Source of the DNA: Polytrichum commune
Taxonomy: Eukaryota > Streptophyta > Polytrichopsida > Polytrichales > Polytrichaceae
Direction of reading: 5' to 3'
DNA length: 64,000 bases
Assembly (NCBI GenBank): GCA_950295325.1
Contig: OX485807.1
Location: forward strand, 4,404,501 to 4,468,500
Shown here: positions 46,673 to 57,610 of the stretch, one piece after another
Layout of the letters: each line of letters starts with the position of its first letter
Position numbering within the stretch: position 1 is the stretch's first letter
The notes under the pieces: model-generated
Told to the model about the DNA's origin: nothing
Seen by the model: the letters and a program-made list of their open reading frames with translations, nothing else
The model's database searches: none
Program-made: the position numbers and the translations under genes

Positions 46673-47382
46673 GACACCCTCATTAACCGCAAGGCTGTCC
46701 GCGCCCGTCCCGGCTTGCGTGACTTCCTTCGCGAGGTGGTCGAGTTCGCTCACGTCATTGTGTGGAGCTCCATGGTCATGGAGAACACGGAGCCCATCGT
46801 CCACTTCTTTTTCCGCGATCTCCCGAGCCCGTGCCTCGTCCTCGGCCAAGAGGACTGCGACGAGCTGCTCGACGAGAAAGGTCAACCGGTGCCCAAGTTT
46901 GGCAGTCGGGGCGGAGGACAACAGTTCCTCAAGGTCCTCCGCTCGAGACTCTGGCGAGGCGTCCCCCGTCTGCAAGGGACGCCGCACGGGTGGTGGCCGA
47001 CTCCAGAGAACACCGTCCTCATCGACGACAGCCCCACCAAGAGCGTCTTGAACCCCCCGGGAAACGTCATCTTCCCGGACACTTGGACCGGCGATAGGCA
47101 AGACACATTTTTGGTCGATAGGCTAGCCCCCTACCTTAGAAGGCTCGTGCTCCACGCCGGTAGCATCCCATTTTTTGTTAGGTCCAACCCCTTCGGCAAT
47201 GCGGCACTAAGCCCCCGCGATAATGTATTCTAGAGCATCATGAGGCTCGCCAAACTCAATAAATTGATTTGAAATGCCTCCATGTCTTTGCTTGTATCAT
47301 GTGGTTCACATTTACTAATGCTTGCTTCATTTTTGGATGTCTTTTGTTGTTGTGATTGTTGTTGTTGTTGTTCTTGCCCATA

Positions 47383-48382
47383 GTCTGCCCCCATATGCGA
47401 CGCCCCTGTGGTCGACGACCCTTCCCGTCCCCTCTCGCCCCCTGCCTCCCCTTCCCGCGACGTCACGGACTTCCAAATGCCATCCCTCTACCAGTTCTCG
47501 GCGGTGGACGCGGCCTCGGCCGTGGATTACTCCCGCGACATCGGCATCGACGACGGCGTTGTCAACAGCCCGCCCCCCGCACTTGTTGCCCGCGCCTACG
47601 CCCCGTCGCCCTCCCCCCTCTCCAAGGAGAAACGGACGCTCGTTCGTTTGGGGCACCTCTCGCCCTCTAAGGACGACGCCGTCGCTCGTCGCGGGCCGAG
47701 CCGGCGTCTCCGCATGGAAGGCCCCCGTTGCCACACCTCCCCCGCCGACTCCGTTCCTCCCCCCGCAACGTCCTCCGCCATCGTGAGCCCTCCACGCCTC
47801 GACTCCCCCCCCGCCACTCACTAATACAATAGTTCCATCGGCTCCGGATGCTCCCGTCGACGCCCCCCTCGTTCCCACCGTTCCCCGCATGAACGTCCCC
47901 AAAGCCAAGGTGCCCTCCTCAACCTTAAACCCCTTTCCCGCTTTTGCTTCCCTTGTCTTCCGTTTGCGTGCCGTTCTCTTTACGAGTGCCCATCCCAAAC
48001 CGCCCTCATTATTTTCCCCACTCCATTCCTATTCTTATCTTCCTATGACGTTGTTTCGCAGGTGGCTACCCGCTCGCTTGGTGCCCGGCCCTCCTCCACG
48101 TCCTCCTTGGATAGGCACGCCCTCAAGGCCGCATCTTCCGAGTCCGATCGTTGTCTGGCCCTCCGGAGAAGCGCAAGACGTTCCCTTTCGCAAACACCCT
48201 CGCATTCTACTTATAATACCACCTCTTACAATTCGGGAGCGCGTCCTGAAACATGCAAGAACGACACATATTCCTGTCCAGGCAACACACAAGGATACAG
48301 TCGTGGGCCTGAGATTTTTAGAGCCATGGAGGCTGCCAAAAAAAAGGACTTAGCCGCCAAAAAAAATAGTGGGTCGGACTAG
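47383..48382 (+). CDS. Proline-rich, low-complexity exons downstream of the phosphatase-like gene
   Basis: Two GC-rich plus-strand segments look like exons. 47383-47824 follows a TTGCCCATAG acceptor and contains RPLSPPASPSRDV and LVRLGHLSPSKDD; 48062-48382 follows TTTCGCAG and ends MEAAKKKDLAAKK. Composition is Pro/Ser/Ala-rich and disordered with no recognisable domain. At 47634 the coding sequence contains a 15-of-16 match to the palindrome (ACGGACGCTCGTTCGT). They may be the 3' part of the phosphatase-like gene or a separate cargo gene; exact exon ends are uncertain. Confidence 0.35.
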
Positions 48383-49243
48383 TGTGACGTCTAGAAGCGT
48401 ACTAGTGGGACGGACTCCCTAAATGGGCTTAGGTGTAGAACATATTTAAGTGCTTACTTTCTATGCTATTCCAAGTTACTCAAGACATTGATGGTATTTC
48501 CATTATAATTGTATTTCAATCCCAATTAATTCATTCAACTTCCATTCATTCTTCGCATCTTCCCTTCCATTCATAACGAGTTGTCATTTCATACGCAACT
48601 ATTCTCATGTATGCCTCACATTTTTGTTCACTTCCATGCCTTTATGTATAATAATAGTAGCATACCATTATACATATGGGATTTTTAGTCGTCATTACTA
48701 GTCCAATTTTGAAATGTGCATCCTTATATAGTCTCATAATCAACAAAAAGTCTCCAAATACCGAATATAGTGTTCATATTGGAGAAGCTCAATAAGATAG
48801 TTGTTGCTAATTTGAAGTGGCAACATTAATTGATTATTGATTCCTTCAAGTCCACATAGATTCCATGAGACAAATTTGCATATTTGTAAAGACATTTGAA
48901 ATGATATTTATTTATTTATGTGGCCAAATACCTAATGTGTGTTTTCATGAAGTCAAGGGTTGGGGGGGGGGGGGGGGAGGGGGGTTGACTACTTAGAGAG
49001 GGTTGTATATCACATGCAACCAAGGGGTATTAATGTAGGGGGTATTATGATGGCATGGACTAATTAAATGAACCATTCAATTGCCTAATTATCTAATTCA
49101 TGTTGTTTGAAGGGTCCGTATAATTACTTACAAATTGTGAAGGGGGGTATTTTTCCAACCTCTTAATTTATCATATTGAATTGAAGTAAAGTAGAAAATT
49201 GAAATCCAAATATTATAGTTAGAGATATTTCTAACAATTTGAG
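48383..49243. other. AT-rich spacer with a long poly-G run
   Basis: No gene is seen. A G-rich run at 48961-48983 is followed by TTGACTACTTAG, which resembles an isolated end of the CTCGGGGGG transposon family but lacks a partner. Confidence 0.4.
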
Positions 49244-49251
49244 TGCCAACT

Positions 49252-52200
49252 CTCGGGGGGTTTACTTCCATTTCATTCCAACTGACGTCCAAAAAAATAT
49301 AGGGTGCAACAAATTGTTTCAAAGTAAAAATTACAATTCATTTCAAAGTAATAGTGCCTGTCTTATATTCTTGAAGACTGATTTAAATAAATATAGGGTC
49401 TTATATATTGACTGATATTATAATTTTTTAAAAATTAATATTAGGGGTTCAAAAATTGTAAGGGACACGTGTAACGGTCCTATTGGTCGGGTTGTTTGAA
49501 GACCTCGCTTCAGATGTGGATCTCGAAGGTTTTGGGACGGATAGGGCTCGGGATAGGGTTTAGGAATCAGGAGGACAGTTAATCTTCCATTGCATTATGT
49601 GAGAAAGTAAGGTTTAGGGTGCAAGAACCCAACAACATTGTATTTGATTTGTTTGCATCTAGTGTACTGAGAATGCAATCAGCATGGCTGGAGTTAAGCT
49701 AATCCTTTGGACTTTGTTTAGTGAGGATGCCAATCCTCAATGTCTCGGCTCTCTGGATTGTACAGAGAACGATTCTTATGCCGCTTTGAGAGTGTTGTTG
49801 GAGGAGGCCGAAATACTTGACGGCGATTTTGATTTCTGGGATCCTAGTTTAAAATGCCGCATTAGAAAGAAGCTGGAGCAGTTGAACAAGATTGGATCTG
49901 ATGCTTTCATGATACCGGCGGTTGGAGAAGGAGACATTGGACCCACGGTTGGAGAAAAGAGGAGGAAGCGACCTAGATCTCCTGCTCACCTTTCGTCTGG
50001 CAATGGGGAAGAGATGGTTTCGGATTTAAACCTGCCCTTTGACGATGACCCTCCACCGGTTAGTCTGTTTGATTCGGAAGTTGGTAGCACTTTACCAACC
50101 ACTTCGACTGCCACTGTTGAGGTGTTGTTAGATGATATGAAGTCGACCCTACTGTCAACCGAGGTCCTTGCGAAGTATTCAGCAGCTGTAGATAAATTGA
50201 AGGTTGAAATGAAGAGGACAACTGTGGATGATCATATGTGGTGTTTGAAATCGTGGGATAAGGATGGGAAGGGGATAGTGAAGTTGTATTGTGGGGAGTG
50301 CAGCAAATTATACGGTAATTCGGTTGGAGACCATAGCAAAACGACCATTTCTACCCTGTTCGGAAACTTTAGCAAGAAGCACCTGGTTTCAACTTCGCAC
50401 ATTAGAAATTGGTGCACACGAACAAAGATTGAATTCAGCTCACTTCCTCAATCGGAGTCCAAAGAGAAAGGGGTTGTTATGATTCGGGCAGATCATGAGA
50501 AACTCGCAGACGAAGGCATTCACATTGTGGATCTGATCAATGACAGTGTCGATCAAGACCATAAACTTGTCGATCAAGACCATAAACCTTTCGTAATTAT
50601 TGGAGATCGGTCTTCGCCTCATATGCGTTGTTTTTGGCTGAAGGTAAATTGCAAATTTTGCGGGGATTTTTTTCAGCTTTGTCCGCCTAGGAGGAATTTA
50701 GAAGCCAACCTTACCAATCACATAATGGGTCCAAAACACGCAAGCGCAGTGGAAGCGGCACAGAACACTCGAGGCCGATCTGCTGTCTTGCGAACAGGGA
50801 AGAAAGGCCGTCCAGCAACATCCAGTGTATGTCTGGAGAACCAAGGAAGCCTTCACTCTTGATTCACTAGCCAAGGCTCTAATAGCCAGTCAGGTCATAT
50901 TCACCGTCCTCTCTCACTTCTATGTTGGGGATACTGGAGATCTGTCTGTAGCTATGCTGGGAAAATGTATTTGGTCCAAAGGTTGTTGCTGGATTTACAT
51001 CTTGGAGGTTCATGGATAGCCGAGCCAGAGACTAAAGGCAGGGTTGATTTGGGGGCAGGAGAGACCAAGATTATTGAAGGTTGCTTCAGACACAAGGGTT
51101 GTAGGAGGGTGTCAATGAGCGGTGCTCCGTTTGACGATCTGACATGTACACGTTGCGCACGGATTCCACAGGAAGTCGACTTTCGTCATCGAGTAATGCA
51201 TGAAGAACTAAGCCTGGAAAAGAGAGGCACCAGATCCAGTGCTGGGGGTAGGAGGCTAGGGTTTTTGCAAAGCCATGAATTGTTTCAGTATTCTAGGCAT
51301 AGAGCATATGAGATTCGGCTTGCTAAATAGAAGCTATGTAGGATGAGGGCGTTGGTGTGTCAATTAAAAATCACAAGGCCAACTTTAAGAGAGGCAGCTG
51401 CAGAGTGTGAAAATAGAAGGGATGTGTTAAAACTATGTAACAACATCATTCTAGCACATAAAACTAAAGCGTTTGGGGGAAAGGCAGCTCTTTGGGATTT
51501 CATTGTGGATGTTGGTAACAATCTAAATAAGAAGTCGGCCAAGGGAAACAGATTCAGCTCAAACACAGCTGCATTTGTCCAGACAGTGAAGTTATATGGG
51601 GGTAGACGCTTAACAGACTTGTTTTCATTAAACCTAGCAGGGCCTTCATTGTCTACAGTGAAGCTAGCAAACAAAAAAGGTGTGCAGTTTGTGGGTGGGT
51701 TTAGGCCAGAAATATTCTCAGCAGTGGCGTCAATATACAAAAATGCCATAGAAGCATATGAATTGGTAGGACCCATTCCAGTTCTCATGGCAGAAGACGA
51801 AACCAAAATCAAGACTAGGGTTTCCTGGGAGAGCCGATCTGACACGATGATTGGGTTTTGCGGAAGGGTGGATGACCACGTTTGTGAACCTGGATACAGT
51901 GTGGTAGTTGGTGACGACGAAGCTGGCTACAACAAGATCCTGGACAGTTTCCAAAACTGTAGGATGGGTACTTTTGCAAGGGTAATTATGGTCAACCCAT
52001 TACACACAAAGCTGCCCCGACTTGTGATAGCCATCTGCTGTACTTGCAACTCCTTCAATTCAAGTTGGGTTCGAGAGCAGTGGGTCCACATGGAAAAATT
52101 GTGGGCTGCCGAGTGCAAGCAGGTTGTGGGTCCCATTATCGGGCACGCTTCAAACGGTGATAGTAGGCGTCGACAACTTATGTTGCAGGATTATCTCTGT

Positions 52201-54492
52201 GACGATGTAACAAAAAAAAGACGATCGATTCCGTGGGTGGGCTGGAAGCTATCTGTTCTCCTAAATGCAGATGGGGAGAGTATGGGACTACACGATCAAG
52301 ATTTTATTCACAATGGAAAGAAGCTCATAAATCCATTGGACAGTCCTGCTAAGACACTTCAACTGGGAATGGATGTTGCATGCATTCAACACATTGAAGG
52401 CATTTACAACAAGTTCAAGTTGGAAGAGCACGGACTGAAGCAAGAAGACATTGTTCGTAAAGACAGACAAAACTGGGGGAGCGCTCAGAGGATCTGCCAA
52501 CAGCGAGTTCAGAAGTGCCTTGAAGTTGTGCGAGGCAGGGGGATGCATCAAGAGCGCACTTTGGGCACGCAAACATATCTTTCCATTTGTAGCGATTACA
52601 TTGATATGTTTTTGTCCCCTATATTGGATTTACGTGGCAAGATTGTGGTGGCAACAAGGGTTTGTTTTTTCCTTAGGCTATGGCGATTGTGGATTAAACA
52701 CGGTAGCCACGGTGTAGGTGGAAACTCAATGTCTTTAACATTAGTTGACTGCTTCGTGTCAAATCAATGTTTTATAGACATAACTATGTCCTGTCACTTT
52801 ATAGTTCTCTTAATTGTCATTTTTCGTGACAATTATCGGCACCTAGCGATTCCGTTCCATCTTACAGGTTCAAATAGTTGCGAGATTTTTTTTAGCAAAG
52901 TGGGAGGCATGGCTGGTATGGAACGCGTATATGACTTTCAAGAGCTGATTCAATGTGCAAATGCCTTGAATCAAATGTCTGCAATCGAATATGGAAGCAA
53001 TGGTCTGACTTTCAACCGAGTACATAACAAAATGTGCAACGTCTGGGACCAGCTACACTCGGTGCAGCCAGGGGAGACTATTGCTGACTTAAGCGACTAC
53101 ACATTAGTTGAAACAGGTAGGTCCTCTTGATTTACAGTTGACTGTTCTACTTAAAGGTGCCTACTTGGCTGATACAGGGCTAGGCCATATTTTTAATAGT
53201 TACTAATCAGGTTTCTTGGCTGGGTGTAGACGACCTAGTTGTCGAAGCGTTAAAAGAGGGCTTTAAGCAAGCGCAGGGGTTGATTAACGGGTGTAATATG
53301 GCCCCTTCGATTCAAGCAAAGAATCGCAAGTGGTTCACAGATCCTTGGTTGTTGGAATCAGAGGATAAGACATTCGTGTCTTTTAAACTTGCTGCAAGGC
53401 CGGTTCAGGGAGAAGATGGAGATGGTGAGGTCATGCGTGAAGATGTCAAAGTTTCAGTTGAAGTACAACTTGAGCCCCCTCTAGGCGTCGAGGTGGATAC
53501 CTCCCTGGTGTTCGATGACGGTAGCGATCCTACTGCAACGGTCGAAGACGAGGTCAGGGGTATTGTGAATGAGATGATCTCTTGTGCATCACAAGAGAAT
53601 GTCATCGTTCAGAGCAATGTCCCTTTTAGTAGCACAGTGAAATTCGAAGATAATATTATCTTCAAATCAACTTTGGTTAGCCAGCTAAATGTCAATCCAT
53701 TTTTGAGTAAGAATAGGCTAACTCGTGTGAAGTCATCACTCTATTTCAACAACTCTGAGTCTTATCTAGCTGCCGCAAATAGTTCTTCAAGTTGTTTTGT
53801 GGGGGTAGGTTCAGATGTCGGAGTCTATTTTGTTCAAAGAATATCCACGACTCAATCATCTGCTGTAAGGGCTGTTCAAAAAAGAAATAAACAGAAGGGG
53901 GGAAGAAAGGGTATAGCTGCACCAGTTACTGCAGTAGTGGATCAAGGGCTATGGTATCTAGGTAGAATCCAACGGCTGAAGGTGAAGAAAGGAAATATCT
54001 GGGGGAGACTTAACCAACCAGTAGACTTGATGAATAAGCCGTCCATAACGATTGCAGTGCACTTGAATTATTTTTCAAGAGCCCCAGGCCACTTAAAATT
54101 CAAGTATGACTTGACAGATAGTATATGGGTAGATTTAGAAACACTTATAAGTTCAGTTACTATGACCTACAATGAGCGACAAAATGTGTACACTCTTGAT
54201 GCTAATGATGCCGAGGCTCTTGCTGAATTTATTTCCAGTAAAAAATAAAAAAACATTGTTTATTTCATTTCTTTTTGTTATTAGATATTACATTTTTTGT
54301 AATATACCATGGTATTTATTTGATGATTGGTGTTAAGTTAAAGAAATATACCATAGTGTATAATAGTCAATATTACATAATTACATAATAATAGGGTGCC
54401 TATAAATCAACCAAAAAAGATTAATACCCCCATGTAAAATACACCATTATCTCAGGTGCCTATAGCAAAATACACTAAGTGAACCCCCCGAG
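49252..54492 (+). mobile_element. Complete DNA transposon, 5.24 kb, superfamily uncertain
   Basis: Terminal inverted repeats CTCGGGGGGTTTACTT (left) and AAGTGAACCCCCCGAG (right) match at 15 of 16 positions. A perfect 8-bp target duplication TGCCAACT lies on both sides (49244-49251, 54493-54500). Inside is one plus-strand gene occupying most of the length. The 8-bp duplication fits hAT, P or MULE-like groups, but the G-rich terminus is not one I know, and the protein is not a typical hAT transposase. Two short relatives are at 57272-57610 and 62493-62832. Confidence 0.93.
49684..54248 (+). CDS. Putative transposase of the 5.24-kb element
   Basis: The frame runs from ATG 49684, shifts at about 50.83-50.86 kb into another frame and back at about 50.97-51.0 kb, crosses an in-frame TAG at 51328, and continues to 53116. 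A clean phase-1 GT-AG intron (53117-53229) joins it to the last exon (53230-54248). Near residues 200-250 and 315-360 are two zinc-finger-like segments (YCGECSKLYG...H...C; CKFCGDFF...NHIMGPKHA). The central region holds PVLMAEDETKIKTRV, MIGFCGRVDDHVCEPGY, RVIMVNPLHTKLPRLV and GHASNGDSRRRQLML, which look like the acidic blocks of an RNase H-fold transposase and recall P-element-type spacing. Position between matched terminal repeats makes a transposase role likely. The frameshifts and TAG suggest this copy is slightly damaged. Confidence 0.7.
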
Positions 54493-54500
54493 TGCCAACT

Positions 54501-55424
54501 AAGGCTAAGCTATCAAGGAATGGCACCAAGAAACATTGAGTTCCAAATGGTAGTGCTTTTGTAACGATGATCATAAATTCTAACTTTAATAGCTTAGGTT
54601 TCAAAAACATTACGATTACACACTTAATGGCACAAACAACGCACAAATGTTCCATCATCAACATGAAAATAAGTTGTAATACACCGTATGTTATATCTAA
54701 ATAAATAAATTGGATGTGTAATATATGAGCTTATGTTAGTTATATAATCCAATATGACATATTTTATTCATCATATATTACCGCTAAAAAATTTCAATAT
54801 TTTTAGATACAAATAATGTACTAAACCATATGTTTGGTCACACCATTCCAACCAATTTTTTTTGAAGTGAACCCTCCTCTGGGCATGAAGTGCCTTATTA
54901 TTATGACAAAAGAGGTCCAAATTGTCATATTATTGAATTTGTGACACCTCGATAATACAACAAATTTCTCGTTTCCTAAACGTGTCATACTAAAGAGGTA
55001 GGACTTATCACTGCTGCCATGGCCAATCCACATGAAGGAATAAAAACTCGATGTTATGAAGCTATGATCTTTGGCCACATCTTCCTCCAAAAACAAACAT
55101 ACATCTTGACATTGGAGCATGTATCTGAGGTCCCTCTTCAACACTTGGTAGCAATGCCTGTGGCATGTCAACCCATACTCATTACCCTCTTCCATGTGAA
55201 TGCATGAGGAAATGGTGATGGGTGCAAGCATGATAACGTGGACCCAAAAAAATGCTATAGTATACTCAAATCATAGTTTTTTGGTTGGATGCCTGAAAGT
55301 GGTAGCGAAATGTTGATTAAATTGGATAGGTATGCATGGTACTCTTTCTTGTTGTGTTAATTAGTCATACACAAAATATCAATCTACACCCATAGCTCAT
55401 TCATCCCATGAGAAGTAGATCTTC
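54501..55424. other. AT-rich spacer, nothing recognised
   Basis: A 136-codon minus-strand frame (54821-55231) has no motif I recognise and no splice support. I leave it unannotated as a gene. Confidence 0.4.
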
Positions 55425-57214
55425 TGTCACGACCCTTGCTAGCTTTCCTGAATTTAGCTTGATCGCCTTCCAACTCTAGTAAGTGGCACGAGCGCTAACC
55501 TGCACATCCCACACACATGCATGATTAGCTCCCAATACCATAGACCTCCAAGCTCATGGCTTGGTCACCAAACCCTCCTACACATGCATTCGTGTCGCAA
55601 CCCTCGCTAGCTCGCCTTAACTAACTTGGTCAATTTTATTTCTAGCAAGGGTCACAAGCACTAACCCTTTGCATTCCACCATGCTAATGATTAGCTCCCA
55701 ACACCGCAGACCTCAGTTCATAGAAGGGAAACCAACCCTCTTACTTTGTTTTTGGGACTCACCCCTTAATCGGTAATCAATTCTTAGATGTGTACTTCCA
55801 TCCATGGAAGTCCAACCTTATGTTGATCATCATGTTGTTGGAGCAACACTATAACAACCCGCTACCCCGCCGTTAAGAAACCTTTTGTCTCTCTACCAAG
55901 AGTTGAGGCCAAGTACACATTTCCCCTTAGGCGCTGAGGCTAGAAGCCCCCAGGAGCTTCAAAACATCATAACTTCCTTGTATGATCTTGGATGCTAATA
56001 AGTGACCACTTCATCATCATCTACGCTTCACATAGATGCCGATGGACCCCTCACTTGTCCTTTTCGGGCAAGTCTTGAGGACGTTATGCCTGTTCAAACC
56101 TTGGCAGTCCCAGGAGCCACTCCCAGGCCACTGCTGTACCAGGGCGCTGTCCAGGGACAGCGCCCCACTCAAATTGCCATATCTCCTAGCTCACACCTCC
56201 AATTAAGGTATTCTTGAGCATTCTAGAATCAGCACACCATATTTTACGCATATCTCATGGCCTTACCCTTGTGCCTCCTAGTCTCCGTGGGTGGGAGGAG
56301 TTCGCAACGCCCGGGGCCCTCACCCACACTAGAATCACTTGGGCCCTCTCACCAACGGCACAACAAGTTATGGGTGTCAATCCGGGGTCCCTCTTGTGCT
56401 CATGGTGTTTTGGGCACTCCTCATGAAGAGGTGCGCGACAATTCGGGACTCTCCCCTTAGTAGGTAGCCAATGGTAAATGTGGATTTTTATGGATGGAAG
56501 TCCACTCTTGAGTTGATCATTGTGTTGCCAAAACAATACTACAACAACCCGGAGCAAATTGCCAAGTATGCTCGGGGTGGGGTGGGTCCACTAAGCCGCC
56601 TCACCCATGTAAGCCTTTAAGACTTTGGGCAGGGCCTCTACCCCACCATCAAGTATCATTTTGTCTCTCTACAAGGGTTGGAGCCATGTAGATATTTTCC
56701 CTTAGCTACTGGGGCTAGAACCCCCTAGCAGCTTCAGACCATCTAACTTCTACAAATGATCTTTGATGCTACTAAGCGACCATTCTATCGATATCTGTTC
56801 TTTACGTTGATGCCGATGGACTCCTCACTTGCCCCATTTAGGCAAATATTAAGGAAGTTATGTTTGTTCAAACCTAGGCAGCCCCGGGTGCCACTCTCAA
56901 GTCATTGTTGTCCCAGGGTCCTATCCCTAGGCAACGCCCCACTCGAATTGTCATACCTTCCAGCTCACACCTCCAATGAAGGTGTTCTTTAGCATTCTAG
57001 AATTTGGCCGCCATAAGTTACTCATAACTTATGGCCTTACCCTCATGACTCCTAATCTCCATGAGTGGGAGGCGTTCTCAACGCCCAGGGCCCTCACCCA
57101 CATTAGAATCACTTGGGCCTTGTCACCAATGGCGCCACAAGTCCCCGGTGTCACTCCGGGGTCCCCCTTGTGCCCATGGTGTTGCAGGCACTCCTCATAG
57201 AGAGGTGCGTGACA
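55425..57214. mobile_element. Outer solo LTR of the chromovirus family (interrupted)
   Basis: It starts TGTCACGACCCTTGCTAG and ends GGTGCGTGACA, and follows the chromovirus LTR throughout with many differences. Without the nested copy it measures about 937 bp, close to the intact 943. The flanks read TCTTC and TCTTT, a 5-bp duplication with one mismatch. No internal region is present, so it arose by LTR-LTR recombination or internal loss. Confidence 0.88.
55593..56440. mobile_element. Inner solo LTR nested in the outer one
   Basis: 848 bp, TGTCGCAACCCTCGC to GTGCGCGACA, flanked by a perfect 5-bp duplication ATTCG (55588-55592, 56441-56445). The outer LTR sequence resumes exactly after it (CATGCATTCG | GGACTCT). 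It is a diverged member of the same LTR family. Confidence 0.92.
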
Positions 57215-57271
57215 TCTTTAAAACTTATAATTAAAATTAATGTTCCAAAATAAATGGCCATAAAATCTAGT

Positions 57272-57610
57272 CTCGGGGGGGTCAATGTGTTAAAAAGTTA
57301 AGGATATAGGTGCGAACAACCACTATTTTATAGGGGGGTATTACTTTCAATTCTCTTCTTTTTTTCACATGCTATCATTATGTAAATTTCTACTTTGGGT
57401 TAATAGAAAAATGGCTTGCATTACTTATAATTCCAAATTACCTATTATTCCATACCCTATAGTACTTTAAAGATGTCCAATGCCATTTTTGATACCCTAT
57501 ATTACTCTTAAGCCCAATTATAATTTTTTGCTCCCATGTTTTTAAAATACCCTATCATTTGTTCGCACGTATATTGCTACTCCAACCAATGACTACCCCC
57601 CCCCCCCGAG
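57272..57610. mobile_element. Non-autonomous relative of the 5.24-kb transposon, copy 1
   Basis: Ends CTCGGGGGGGTCAATG and CATTGGTT-side ...TGACTACCCC through CCCGAG, with a perfect 8-bp duplication AATCTAGT (57264-57271, 57611-57618). The 339-bp interior has no gene. Reverse complement of copy 2 at 62493-62832 with few differences. Confidence 0.92.

Larger units (their letters stand above)
39095..47233 (+). pseudogene. FCP1/NIF-like (HAD-family) phosphatase gene, split by a retrotransposon
   Basis: The left part (39095-39267) follows an acceptor CACAG and encodes KPFIVFDLNGVLCHT, the active-site block of FCP1/NLI-interacting-factor phosphatases. These are usually DxDx(T/V); here the second Asp is Asn. 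The right part (46678-47233) encodes HVIVWSSM, a basic middle, ENTVLIDDSPTKS and NVIFPDTW, the later conserved blocks, and stops at TAG. If the 7.4-kb insertion and one copy of its 5-bp duplication are ignored, the two parts share one frame. Such phosphatases act on the RNA polymerase II tail or other proteins, but this lineage-specific form is uncharacterised, and the Asn change may reduce activity. It is GC-rich like its neighbours, so it looks like cargo of the same large element. The insertion disrupts it just after the active-site motif. Confidence 0.75.

Noticed and set aside
48961-49021. Another end of the CTCGGGGGG transposon family
   Set aside because: A G-run followed by TTGACTACTTAG is suggestive, but there is no partner end or target duplication.
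54821-55231. 136-codon minus-strand ORF as a gene
   Set aside because: No motif, no splice signals and AT-rich random-like composition.
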